A stretch of 64,000 bases of DNA from Candidatus Saccharimonadota bacterium (GTDB taxonomy: Bacteria > Patescibacteriota > Saccharimonadia > Saccharimonadales > UBA4665), in the NCBI GenBank assembly GCA_028286345.1, contig JAQBRT010000001.1, positions 496,001 through 560,000 of the forward strand, in the 5' to 3' direction. This document shows, in pieces, positions 17,149 to 25,548 of this stretch. Numbering within the stretch: position 1 is the first letter of the stretch; each line of letters begins with the position of its first letter. A program made the translations under genes and the position numbers. The notes below the pieces were generated by a model. That model worked only from the letters and a program-made list of their open reading frames with translations, made no database searches and was not told where the DNA came from.

Positions 17149-17600
17149 CCGATAGGTTCAAAATGATCGGCGCTGTCTACGCATTGCTGCGTAAGGATGA
17201 CAAAGTCTTGTTGCTTCGGCGAGCAAATACTGGCTACCAAGATGGCAAATTCGGCCTCGTATCTGGGCACATGAACGGCGGCGAACCAGCAACCAAAGCT
17301 ATGATCCGTGAAGCTCAGGAAGAAGCAGGTGTAACCATTGCTCCAGAGGATCTCAAGCTAGTACATGTCACACATAAGATTAGTAGCCAGGCCGGTGGCC
17401 AAGATGAACGGCTTGAACTGTTTTTTGAAGCAAGTAACTGGGACGGCGAAATTACCAACGCAGAACCACACAAATGTACCGAATTGACCTGGTTCCCTAT
17501 AAACGATCTGCCAACCGACACGATTCCTTTTATTAAACTTGTCATCCAAAACATTGTCGCCGGCAAAATGTTCAGTGAATATGAAATGGAGCCAGCATGA
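17145..17600 (+). CDS. Nudix hydrolase
   Basis: About 151 residues with a complete Nudix box, GHMNGGEPATKAMIREAQEEAGV, holding the REXXEE metal-binding core. The region before it (YALLRKDDKVLLLRRANTGYQDGKF) fits nucleotide-binding members. Substrate cannot be told; (d)NTP or nucleotide-sugar cleavage is the family norm. The start is the ATG overlapping the SGNH stop, and its own stop overlaps the pheT start, so it is locked into the pheS-pheT operon. A longer in-frame start nine codons upstream is less likely. Confidence 0.92.
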   Translation: MTDRFKMIGAVYALLRKDDKVLLLRRANTGYQDGKFGLVSGHMNGGEPATKAMIREAQEEAGVTIAPEDLKLVHVTHKISSQAGGQDERLELFFEASNWDGEITNAEPHKCTELTWFPINDLPTDTIPFIKLVIQNIVAGKMFSEYEMEPA

Positions 17601-20122
17601 AAGTAAGTTTGACCGCCATTAAATGGCAGGGCTACAACGACTTGTTTGACCTTGGCGTCGATGCCTTGGTTGAAAAAATCGGTGCCCAGCTGGGCGCTGT
17701 TGAAGAAGTGATTGACCTTGGCAAAAAGTATGACGGGGTGATTGTTGCCAAAGTTGTCAGCTGCGTTGACCACCCAGACGCTGACCGCCTCCACATTTGT
17801 TTAGTTGATGACGGCGGCGTTGCCAAAGATGTTGAGCGCAACCAAGATGGCTTCGTGCAGGTTGTTTGTGGTGCCCCTAACGTCCGCGAGGGAATGCTCG
17901 TTGCCTGGCTACCACCAGGTGCCACAGTGCCCGCCACGGCCGACAAAGACCCGTTTGTACTCGAAGCCCGCGCTTTGCGTGGCCAGACCAGCAATGGCAT
18001 GTTGGCTAGCGCCTCAGAGCTGGCGCTCAGCGACAACCACGATGGCTTACTAGAGATTGACCAGGCGCAAAGCGTTTGGACACCAGAAGGCGACAAAAAC
18101 CCCGCGCCCGGCATGCCATTTAAGCTGCTGTACGGCCTAGATGACACCATCATTGATATAGAGAACAAGATGTTCACCCACCGCCCGGACTGTTTTGGCC
18201 TGCTTGGTGTTGGCCGGGAAATTGCCGGAATTCAGCACAAAGCTTTCAAAAGCCCTGACTGGTACCTGGAAGACCCAACTTTCCCAAGCGGTGACGGCCT
18301 GCCATTAACAGTCAAAAACGAACTGCCAGAACTTGTGTCGCGGTTTGTAGCTGCCAGCCTTAAAAATATTACGGTCGGGCCAAGCCCAATCTGGCTGCAA
18401 AGTTTCCTAACCAGGCTTAGCGTTAAATCGATCAACAATATTGTTGATGTGACTAATTACATAATGCTGCTAACCGGCCAACCGTTGCACGCCTACGACT
18501 ATGACAAAGTAAAGGCATTGAGCGACGGCGAAGCAACAATTACTGTACGGCACGCACTCGAAAACGAAGAGATAACTTTGCTTAACGGCAAGACCATACA
18601 GCCACGCAAAGAAGCCATCATGATTGCAACCAACAAGAAGCTTATCGGTGTTGGTGGCGTTATGGGCGGTGCCGATACCGAAGTCGACAACAACACCAAA
18701 AATATAATTTTGGAGTGCGCCACCTTTGATATGTACTCAATCCGCCGCACCTCAATGGCCCATGGCCTGTTTACCGATGCTGTCACGCGCAACAATAAGG
18801 GCCAGTCGCCATTGCAAAACGACCGCATAACCGCCCAGGCGATTAGCATGATTATCGAGCATGCCGGTGGCGAAATCGCCAGCGATGTTATTGACGAAGC
18901 CCAGCTGAAACCACAAAAACCCGTCACTGTAACAGCCGAGTTTATTAATGAACGGCTTGGCCTACAGCTAACGGCAGATGCCATGCGTGACCTGCTGGAA
19001 AACGTCGAGTTTACAGTTGTCATAAATGGCAGTGAACTTACCATCCAGGCACCGTTTTGGCGCACCGATATCGAGATCGCCGAAGACGTCGTTGAGGAAG
19101 TTGGCCGCCTCTACGGCTTTGACCACTTGCCGCTCGAATTGCCTAAACGTAGCATTACGCCCACCCGCAAGGACCCGTTATTAGAACTCAAAAGCCAACT
19201 GCGAGACCGCTTATCACGCGCCGGTGCCAACGAGGTTTTAACTTACAGCTTTGTGCACAGCAAGCTACTGGAGCGCGCCGGGCAGCCAGCCGACCAAGCC
19301 TTTGCCCTCAGCAACGCCCTCAGCCCCGACCTACAAAACTACCGCCTATCGCTCATGCCCAGCCTACTCGACAAAGTACACCCTAATGTTAAGGCCGGCT
19401 ACGACCACTTTGTGCTGTTTGAACTGGGCAAAGGCCACAACACCAACCGCCTAGACGAAGATGGCCTGCCAATAGAATTCGAAATCCTCGAAGCCGTAGT
19501 TGCTGCCAGTGGCAAAGCCGCACCAAAAGGCGCCGCCTTTTACGAAGCCCGCAGCTATCTTGAGTACTTACTGCAACCTTATGGCATAGACTTAGAATTC
19601 CGCCCCGTAAAAGAGCCCAGCCTGCTCCCAGCTATGCAAGTCTTTGACCAGCAGCGACTGGCATTAGTCTACGCCAAAGGTAGTGACAAATTAATTGGCG
19701 CCGTCGGCGAGTTTACCCCAAGTGTGCGCAAAAACTTTAAGCTGTCACATTACAGCGCTGGTTTTAATATCAGCCTGGTTGGCTTGCAAAAGTCTATGTC
19801 CGCCAGTTCTAGTTACGTACCGCTGCCACGCTTCCCTAAAGTAGAGCAGGACATTTGCCTAAAAGTTAGCACTGACCTGCCATTTCAGGAACTAGCCGAC
19901 TTTGTCGTCGCAGAACTGCACAAAGCCCGCGACCCAGAGACCCGGGCCGTGATCACGCCAATTGATAGCTACCAGCGCGAAGACGACCCAGGCCACAAGC
20001 AAATAACCTTCCGCATAAGCATTGCCCACTTCGAAAAAACTATGACCGACACTGAAGTTAACGGCCTGTTAGACGTCGTTGCCCAGGCTGCCAAAACAAC
20101 CTACTCAGCCGAGCGAATATAG
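17597..20122 (+). CDS. pheT: Phenylalanyl-tRNA synthetase beta subunit
   Basis: At 841 residues this is a full bacterial PheT. Domains in order: short N-terminal domain, EMAP-like tRNA-binding OB fold (about 40-155, CVDHPDADRLHICLVD and VVCGAPNVREG), B3/B4 editing module (about 220-390), B5 domain (about 415-490), catalytic-like core (GRLYGFDHLP), and a C-terminal anticodon-binding ferredoxin-like domain (PRFPKVEQDICL to YSAERI). It pairs with pheS, from which it is separated by two small hydrolase genes, an unusual arrangement. Start overlaps the Nudix stop. Confidence 0.97.
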   Translation: MKVSLTAIKWQGYNDLFDLGVDALVEKIGAQLGAVEEVIDLGKKYDGVIVAKVVSCVDHPDADRLHICLVDDGGVAKDVERNQDGFVQVVCGAPNVREGMLVAWLPPGATVPATADKDPFVLEARALRGQTSNGMLASASELALSDNHDGLLEIDQAQSVWTPEGDKNPAPGMPFKLLYGLDDTIIDIENKMFTHRPDCFGLLGVGREIAGIQHKAFKSPDWYLEDPTFPSGDGLPLTVKNELPELVSRFVAASLKNITVGPSPIWLQSFLTRLSVKSINNIVDVTNYIMLLTGQPLHAYDYDKVKALSDGEATITVRHALENEEITLLNGKTIQPRKEAIMIATNKKLIGVGGVMGGADTEVDNNTKNIILECATFDMYSIRRTSMAHGLFTDAVTRNNKGQSPLQNDRITAQAISMIIEHAGGEIASDVIDEAQLKPQKPVTVTAEFINERLGLQLTADAMRDLLENVEFTVVINGSELTIQAPFWRTDIEIAEDVVEEVGRLYGFDHLPLELPKRSITPTRKDPLLELKSQLRDRLSRAGANEVLTYSFVHSKLLERAGQPADQAFALSNALSPDLQNYRLSLMPSLLDKVHPNVKAGYDHFVLFELGKGHNTNRLDEDGLPIEFEILEAVVAASGKAAPKGAAFYEARSYLEYLLQPYGIDLEFRPVKEPSLLPAMQVFDQQRLALVYAKGSDKLIGAVGEFTPSVRKNFKLSHYSAGFNISLVGLQKSMSASSSYVPLPRFPKVEQDICLKVSTDLPFQELADFVVAELHKARDPETRAVITPIDSYQREDDPGHKQITFRISIAHFEKTMTDTEVNGLLDVVAQAAKTTYSAERI

Positions 20123-20123
20123 C

Positions 20124-21878
20124 ATGAAAGCCATCAAGCAATTTGCCAGCAGCCTAGTGCTGCTGAGCCTGCTGCTGCTTAGCCACACAATGCCAGCCCA
20201 CGCGGCTGGCTATGACTTTACGGTCAATGACTTCAACGCTGATTACACATTAAGTAATACCCAAAAGCATGGCGAAATGAAAGTTGTTGAAGTAATCGAC
20301 CTGACTTATCTATATGAACACCACGGCATTTTGCGGGCCATTCCTAACTCCTACAAAAAACACACCCTGAATATCCATGATGTAACCGTTACGTCTACGT
20401 CCGGCGCGCCAACACAGTTTACGGCCTCCAAACAAAACGGTAATACCGTCTTCAAAATTGGCGACCCTGCTAGAACCATAACCGGCCGCCAGAACTACAA
20501 AATCAGCTATACCGTCGATAATGTGATTGGTTTTTATCCGGACCACGACGAGCTCTACTGGGACATCAATGGCGATCAGTGGAATGAAGACTTTACACAT
20601 GTCAGCGCCACTATCCATCTGCCAGCCGGCCTGAAGCACAGCGGCAACCAACCTCTCTGTTACAGCGGAGGTTACGGCTCTACTAGCCAAGATTGCACAG
20701 TCACTACTAATGGCCAAACAATTGCCGCCGAGACCAAAAACGGCCTGGCCAGCGACCAAACGCTCAGCATCGTGGCCGGCTTCCAAAAGGGTTATTTTGC
20801 ACCGTTTACTTTTGCCGACTGGGTACAGCAATACGCGCCAAAGATTATTGCCACACTCATACTGCCAGCGGTAGCATTTATTATCTGCTTTCAACGTTGG
20901 CGTAGCTTTGGCCGTGACGAGCGGGGCAGGGGCGTAATCATTGCCTACTATGACGTGCCTAATGGGCTCAAGCCAATAGAGGTTGGCACCTTGCTCGACT
21001 TTAAAACCGATAATAAAGACATCAGCGCTACCATTATTGACCTGGCGGTCCGGCACTACATTAAAATCATCGAAACACGCAAGGACAAACTCATTGGCAA
21101 GGACGACCTTAGCTACTCCCTGGAGCTGGTTAATAATGACATGGCCGGCCTCAGCGCCGTAGAATCGCAGCTGCTGTCCAGCCTGTTTGGCCAACTAACG
21201 GTCGGCGAGCAAATAAACCTCAAAACCAAAGCCAATGCCCTCTATACTGCTGCCCAGGTCGCCCGTAGTGCCACGACCAGCGGCTTAACCACAGCCGGAT
21301 ACTTTAAGCGAGACCCGTCAAAAGTTAACTCAAAGCTACTAACGGTGGTGATTATTGGCCTCATGGTCCTAACATTTATTGGTAGCGCGCTTGGGCCGGT
21401 TCCACTGATCAGTATTATCCTTACGCTTGGCATAATGTTTGGCTTTAGCCGGATTATGCCCGCCCGCACCAAGCTCGGTGTTGAAACGCTTGAGCACATC
21501 AAAGGCCTCAAATTGTTCCTGCAGGTCACTGAGGCTGAGCGGTTTAAAAAGCTGCAAGGCCCCAACGCCGCTTACGCTGCCAGCCCGGAACCTGTTAAGA
21601 CCGTCGACCTGTTTGAAAAGCTCTTGCCATACGCCATGGTGCTGGGTGTCGAAAAAGAGTGGGCCGGCCAGTTTGCTAACCTCTACAGCCAGCCGCCAAG
21701 CTGGTATGGTGGTAACCTTAGTACATTCAGCACTCTCTATCTGTTAAATAACCTCAATAGTGGCTTTGCGGGCGCCGTTAACACAGCCTTTAGCGCACCA
21801 CGCAGCTCGGGTAGCAGCGGCTTCTCCGGCGGCGGTTTTTCTGGTGGTGGTGGTGGTGGTGGCGGGGGCGGCTGGTAG
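20124..21878 (+). CDS. DUF2207 membrane protein with Gly-rich tail
   Basis: A 584-residue DUF2207 protein. A signal peptide (about 1-27, ending in AHA) precedes an extracytoplasmic beta-rich domain with the conserved DLTYLYEHHGILRAIP block; a first membrane helix (about 238-258) is followed by a cytoplasmic region and then two helices near 415-450. The last 30 residues end in a run of glycines before a terminal Trp, a hallmark of this family. Function is unknown; DUF2207 proteins are common in CPR and wall-bearing bacteria. It begins one base after the pheT stop, so it joins that operon. Confidence 0.88.
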   Translation: MKAIKQFASSLVLLSLLLLSHTMPAHAAGYDFTVNDFNADYTLSNTQKHGEMKVVEVIDLTYLYEHHGILRAIPNSYKKHTLNIHDVTVTSTSGAPTQFTASKQNGNTVFKIGDPARTITGRQNYKISYTVDNVIGFYPDHDELYWDINGDQWNEDFTHVSATIHLPAGLKHSGNQPLCYSGGYGSTSQDCTVTTNGQTIAAETKNGLASDQTLSIVAGFQKGYFAPFTFADWVQQYAPKIIATLILPAVAFIICFQRWRSFGRDERGRGVIIAYYDVPNGLKPIEVGTLLDFKTDNKDISATIIDLAVRHYIKIIETRKDKLIGKDDLSYSLELVNNDMAGLSAVESQLLSSLFGQLTVGEQINLKTKANALYTAAQVARSATTSGLTTAGYFKRDPSKVNSKLLTVVIIGLMVLTFIGSALGPVPLISIILTLGIMFGFSRIMPARTKLGVETLEHIKGLKLFLQVTEAERFKKLQGPNAAYAASPEPVKTVDLFEKLLPYAMVLGVEKEWAGQFANLYSQPPSWYGGNLSTFSTLYLLNNLNSGFAGAVNTAFSAPRSSGSSGFSGGGFSGGGGGGGGGGW

Positions 21879-21915
21879 ACGTGCTATTGCGCTAAAACAC
21901 CTATCATGGTAGTAT
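21879..21915 (+). promoter_or_regulatory. Candidate promoter for the structured RNA
   Basis: TTGCGC (21887-21892), a 17-nt spacer and TAGTAT (21910-21915) form a sigma70-like promoter directly after the DUF2207 stop. It would start transcription near 21922, just ahead of the paired 5' end of the structured RNA. Support comes only from spacing and position. Confidence 0.45.
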
Positions 21916-21960
21916 ATACCGACCTTTGGTTGAGCCAATCCGGTTCCCAGAGCGCACTTT

Positions 21961-22568
21961 GACAGGTATGAAAATATTTTAAGCTAGGAGTTTATCTCCA
22001 TAGCCAATCCTGCTGCAACGCTTACCCCTAAGTGTTCCGACAGGATTGTCTATGTTATAGACAAACTCCAGGGCATGCTGGTTGCTAAGCAATGATGCGT
22101 AGCTCCCCCCTACGCTAGTTGTGATGCAGGTTCAAATCCTGCAATGTCCACTGGAGAGGGGTGTGAGCCAACGTTGGTGGCGGTCGCCAGCAGTGACTCC
22201 ATTCAGGGGCAGGAATGACGCTTCTCCCAGTGCAGCCGGCACCCCGGATGCCAGGCGCATTAGCGTGCACCTCTCTCCTTAACTTCATAAAGATAGATCT
22301 GCAGGGACTCATTGGTGAGCGCACGACACCTTAACACTTGGGGTGTACGGCAACCGCTAGTTGAGCACGACTAGTTAGATTATCTGAGGCTACAGGTAGT
22401 CTGCCAGTGGGTTCCGGAGGGGCGGTCGTGCAGATTGCACATAAAAGGCCAGCGCTTCAGCGCCTCCCCGGCCTGTCCGCCCCTCTCTAAGCTTTGAAGA
22501 AGGACTGGTGTCCACCCGGCCTAACCGCCATCAACACACCATCCCCAAAAACTATTTTCATACCTGTC
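21961..22568 (+). ncRNA. Large structured non-coding RNA of unassigned class, with tRNA-like domain
   Basis: There is no credible gene for 755 nt here, but secondary structure is dense. The ends pair perfectly over 16 bp (21961-21976 with 22553-22568). Inside, in order: a hairpin at 21983-22003; CAATCCTG/CAGGATTG (22005-22012/22041-22048) around a 6-bp hairpin; GTCTAT/ATAGAC (22048-22062); a cloverleaf-like domain at 22066-22156 with D-like, anticodon-like (6 bp, 7-nt loop) and consensus T-psi-C arms (GCAGG-TTCAAAT-CCTGC); an 11-bp stem (22153-22163/22268-22278); and a 9-bp stem (22417-22425/22477-22485) around two hairpins. I do not see the conserved cores of RNase P, tmRNA, SRP RNA, 6S RNA or group I/II introns. 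Exact ends are inferred from the outer stem. Confidence 0.65.
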
Positions 22569-22633
22569 CTTCTTCCAAAGTTTACGACCCGATGTGGTCG
22601 CAGGTTTTGAAAGAAGTAGGTACAATACAACTA

Positions 22634-24415
22634 ATGAAACAAATCTGGCGCGTTATTACCTTTACCCGTGAGCTGTGGCGCTACTACCTGTTAGTGAGCG
22701 TTTTTACCATTTTGCTGGCCGGCATGAGCCAGTTGCAGCCGTTGTTTACCAAAGGCACCATTGACCAGATAACCAAGTTGTCCCATGGCGGCCATCCAGA
22801 TATAACACTGGTGGCAATTTTTGCCATCGCCATCTTTTTAAGTGACTTTGGTGCCACCATTTTTAGCAATATCGGTGGCCACATTGGTGATCTGCTGATG
22901 ATCAAGCAGCAGCGATTGCTGAGTGAGCGCTATTTTAAACACCTGCTGAGTTTGCCGCAGCAGTACTTTGACACTGAGCTTACAGGCAAAATTATCAACC
23001 GCATGTCACGCGGCATCAGCCAGATTAGCCAGTTTACCCAGATGATGAGCAATAACTTCTTGCAGTTTATCTTCAGCACGGTATTTTCACTGATCATTGT
23101 CTTTTACTATTCATGGCAGGTTGGCCTAATGCTCACGCTGCTGTATCCGGTTTTTATTTGGCTGACAACCCGCACCAGCAGCCGGTGGCAGGGCTACCAA
23201 AAGACGATTAACGCCGAGCAGGACGCTGCCAGTGGCCGCTTTGCCGAGGCGATTGGCCAGGTCAAGGTCGTTAAAAGCTATCTGCAAGAGAAGCGCGAGC
23301 TGAGCGTTTTTAGCAAGCACCTTGGCACCGCCGTTAAGACAACAAAGCCCCAGAGCATGTTTTGGCACAAGCAAGATGTTGTCCGCCGCAGCGTGCTCAA
23401 TGTTATTTTCTTGGCAATTTACGCCTACATTTTTATTGCAGCCGCCCACGGCCGTTATTCTATTAGCACGATGGTGTTGCTGATCCAGTACGCTGCCCTA
23501 ATCCGCATCCCAATTTTTAGCATCAGCTTCTTGGTTGACCAAACGCAGCGCACAATCAGTAATACCAAAGACTATTTTGAAGCTATGGATGAGCAGCCAG
23601 CGATTGTTGACGCTGACGCCGCCTCGGAGCTAAAGGTGACCGAGGCTGCTATTAACTTTAAAGACGTAACCTTTGCCTACAAAGACGGCAATGCGGTTCT
23701 AAAAGGCGTGTCCTTTGACCTGCCAGCCGACAGCAAGACAGCGCTGGTTGGCGAGAGTGGTGAAGGCAAGACAACTATCACCAGCATGCTCCTACGCCTC
23801 TACTCAGTAGATTCCGGCAGTATTACCATAGATGGCCAGGACATTACGCATGTAACCCAGGCCAGCCTACGCCAGAACATTGCCGTTGTTTTCCAAGAGC
23901 CGGCCTTGTTTAGCGGCACGGTTCGGGAAAACATTGCCTACGCCAACCCTCGCGCTACCGACAAACAGGTGATTGCCGCTGCCAATGCCGCCAATGCCCA
24001 TGAGTTTATCAGCAAGTTTGATAAGGGCTACGACAGCGAAATTGGCGAACGCGGCCTCAAACTCAGTGGAGGCCAAAAACAGCGCCTGGCAATAGCCCGA
24101 GCCCTCTTAAAAGATGCACCAATCCTTATCCTAGACGAAGCCACCAGCAGCCTAGACAGTAAGAGCGAGCGCATGGTCCAAGAAGCTCTAGAACGCCTCA
24201 TGAAAGGCCGCACAACGCTGATTATTGCCCACCGCCTCAGTACCATCCAGGCTGTTGACCAGATTGTCACCATTAGGGGTGGCCTGGTTGACGAAGTAGG
24301 CAGCCCGGCAAACCTAGCCAAAAGCAAAGGCATTTATGCCCAATTGCTTGAGTTGCAGTCGCAATCTAGCGAGAGCAACAAGAAGAAGCTCAAAAACTAC
24401 GAAATTGCCGGCTAA
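22634..24415 (+). CDS. ABC exporter, fused permease and ATPase (MsbA/ABCB type)
   Basis: The N-terminal 320 residues form a six-helix exporter domain; the C-terminal ATPase has Walker A GESGEGKTT, Q-loop VVFQEPAL, signature LSGGQKQRLAIARAL, Walker B ILILDEATSSLD and the H-loop IIAHRLST. The protein of 593 residues should work as a homodimer exporting lipids, drugs or peptides; substrate unknown. I place the start at the ATG 7 nt after TACAAT. An in-frame upstream extension to 22508 would run through the structured RNA, is rich in Pro/His/Thr and looks non-coding. Confidence 0.92.
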   Translation: MKQIWRVITFTRELWRYYLLVSVFTILLAGMSQLQPLFTKGTIDQITKLSHGGHPDITLVAIFAIAIFLSDFGATIFSNIGGHIGDLLMIKQQRLLSERYFKHLLSLPQQYFDTELTGKIINRMSRGISQISQFTQMMSNNFLQFIFSTVFSLIIVFYYSWQVGLMLTLLYPVFIWLTTRTSSRWQGYQKTINAEQDAASGRFAEAIGQVKVVKSYLQEKRELSVFSKHLGTAVKTTKPQSMFWHKQDVVRRSVLNVIFLAIYAYIFIAAAHGRYSISTMVLLIQYAALIRIPIFSISFLVDQTQRTISNTKDYFEAMDEQPAIVDADAASELKVTEAAINFKDVTFAYKDGNAVLKGVSFDLPADSKTALVGESGEGKTTITSMLLRLYSVDSGSITIDGQDITHVTQASLRQNIAVVFQEPALFSGTVRENIAYANPRATDKQVIAAANAANAHEFISKFDKGYDSEIGERGLKLSGGQKQRLAIARALLKDAPILILDEATSSLDSKSERMVQEALERLMKGRTTLIIAHRLSTIQAVDQIVTIRGGLVDEVGSPANLAKSKGIYAQLLELQSQSSESNKKKLKNYEIAG

Positions 24416-24486
24416 AAACCTCGCCGGCTGGCCACCAATCCGCTATACTAGGTACAAGTCAGAAATCAACAGGAGGAGTAACATTC

Positions 24487-25053
24487 ATGGCATCTAAACG
24501 CGATCGCGCTTTTGCGCTATTTGGGGCAATTTTATTCTTAGGAACATCTTCAGCCCTGACCGTCGCGGTCATCATCACCCTTATCAACCAGCATAAAAAG
24601 CCAGATAGTGGCGCGGCCAGCCAGGCAAGCACCACTACGGCTACAACTAAGGAGGCAACTAAAGTGGACAACACCAAATTACAAGGCACTAAACTCGCCA
24701 GCTTTACCCCAGTAGCAACCATCGATAAGCTCCAAGCTGTCGACACCACCCCTGGCACCGGCGATACCGTAAAAGCCGGCGACAGCGTTAACGTTGACTA
24801 CACCGGCGCTGTTGCAGCAACCGGCGTTATCTTCCAGAGCTCTCTAGACAGCGGCCAGCCAGTCAGCTTTGGCCTTACCCAGGTCATTAAGGGCTGGACA
24901 GACGGCATTCCTGGCATGAAAGTCGGTGGCACCCGCCGCTTACTGATCCCAGCCGCCTTGGCCTACGGCGCCAACCCGCCATCAGGTTCCGGTATTCCAG
25001 CTAATGCTGACCTGGTGTTTGACGTCACCTTGCATTCCGTTACCCACAAATAG
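24487..25053 (+). CDS. Membrane-anchored FKBP-type peptidyl-prolyl isomerase
   Basis: One membrane helix (about residues 10-34) and a Thr/Ala-rich linker precede a C-terminal FKBP domain of about 100 residues: VNVDYTGAVAATGVIFQSS, QVIKGWTDGIPGMKVGG and LLIPAALAYG are the core blocks. The usual FDSS position is FQSS, so one active-site Asp is replaced by Gln, which may lower activity. It likely assists folding of exported proteins at the outer face of the membrane. Expression uses TATACT near 24450 and an AGGAGGAG Shine-Dalgarno about 8 nt before the ATG. Confidence 0.92.
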   Translation: MASKRDRAFALFGAILFLGTSSALTVAVIITLINQHKKPDSGAASQASTTTATTKEATKVDNTKLQGTKLASFTPVATIDKLQAVDTTPGTGDTVKAGDSVNVDYTGAVAATGVIFQSSLDSGQPVSFGLTQVIKGWTDGIPGMKVGGTRRLLIPAALAYGANPPSGSGIPANADLVFDVTLHSVTHK

Positions 25054-25086
25054 CGAAACGTACTAAAAAACACAATATATAGCGTC

Positions 25087-25115
25087 TTGAATTTTGCGTA
25101 AGCGCTATATATACT
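25087..25115 (+). promoter_or_regulatory. Sigma70-type promoter with 20-mer element shared with GAPDH
   Basis: TTGAAT (25087-25092), exactly 17 nt, then TATACT (25110-25115). The spacer starts a 20-mer, TTTGCGTAAGCGCTATATAT (25093-25112), that recurs with one change in the GAPDH promoter (29859-29878). An inverted copy ATATAGCG lies upstream near 25076, so the element could also pair as a dyad. A shared repressor or activator site is the natural reading. Confidence 0.6.
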
Positions 25116-25299
25116 GAAATTACAGTCAGATGTACCTTACGCTTTGGCAGCAAATTACAATACAAATAACAAACATTTGCCAAAAAGCAGCCGACTGAGC
25201 CAGACGAGAGATCTGGCACGGAGCGGCGGGCGCGTATCCCTTAAAACGGATGTGCCGTACTTACATCGTCTAAAAAATCTAAACAGAGGGAACCCAATC
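25116..25299 (+). other. Long structured 5' leader of the glutaredoxin-thioredoxin reductase operon
   Basis: From the promoter to the ATG there are about 180 nt, very long for this window. Visible pairs are TTTGGCA/TGCCAAA (about 25142 and 25185), GCCAGA/TCTGGC with a 7-nt loop (about 25199-25217), and GATGT/ACATC (about 25248-25266). No known riboswitch consensus was recognised. A second TACAAT at about 25155 could serve an internal start. A regulatory leader is plausible but unproven. Confidence 0.4.
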
Positions 25300-25548
25300 A
25301 TGGTCAAAAACATCACCATTTTTACTACAAACACTTGCGGCTATTGCCAGATGGTCAAGCGCTATCTTGGTGCTAAAGGCATGACCTGGGAAGAAGTAAA
25401 CCTCGATGAGCATCCTCACCGCCAAGCAGAAGCCCTGAAACTCTCAGGTGCTTTGACCGTTCCTGTCACCGTTGTCACTAAGCAGGATGACTCACAAGAG
25501 GTCATTGTTGGGTACAACCTGGCCCGCCTAGCCCCAGCAGTCGCTTAA
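25300..25548 (+). CDS. Glutaredoxin/NrdH-like redoxin
   Basis: This 82-residue thioredoxin-fold protein has the active-site motif CGYC (13-16) within TTNTCGYCQMVKRYL and the cis-Pro loop TVPVTV near residue 54. It is the probable electron carrier reduced by the thioredoxin reductase encoded next, since no glutathione enzymes are visible and the two genes overlap by one base (TAATG). It starts 10 nt after AGAGGG; in-frame codons upstream fall in the structured leader. Likely targets are ribonucleotide reductase or peroxide-handling enzymes (inference). Confidence 0.88.
   Translation: MVKNITIFTTNTCGYCQMVKRYLGAKGMTWEEVNLDEHPHRQAEALKLSGALTVPVTVVTKQDDSQEVIVGYNLARLAPAVA

Noticed and set aside
21780-21875. 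Tandem repeat of GGT/GGC codons
   Set aside because: It encodes the Gly-rich tail normal for DUF2207 proteins and is not a mobile or regulatory repeat.
22071-22150. tRNA-Gly with CCC anticodon
   Set aside because: T arm and anticodon-like arm look good, but the acceptor has a mismatch, the D arm is shifted, position 37 is C and the span is 80 nt with a long variable region. It is better read as a tRNA-like part of the larger RNA.
21961-22568. tmRNA, RNase P RNA or self-splicing intron
   Set aside because: No GATTCGAC-type tmRNA start, no tag reading frame ending in ALAA, no GAGGAAAGTCC or ACAGAA of RNase P, and no group I P7 or group II domain V could be seen.
22508-22633. In-frame N-terminal extension of the ABC exporter
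   Set aside because: It would be translated from the 3' part of the structured RNA, has atypical composition (Pro/His/Thr rich), lacks a ribosome site, and the inner ATG has TACAAT 7 nt upstream like other genes here.
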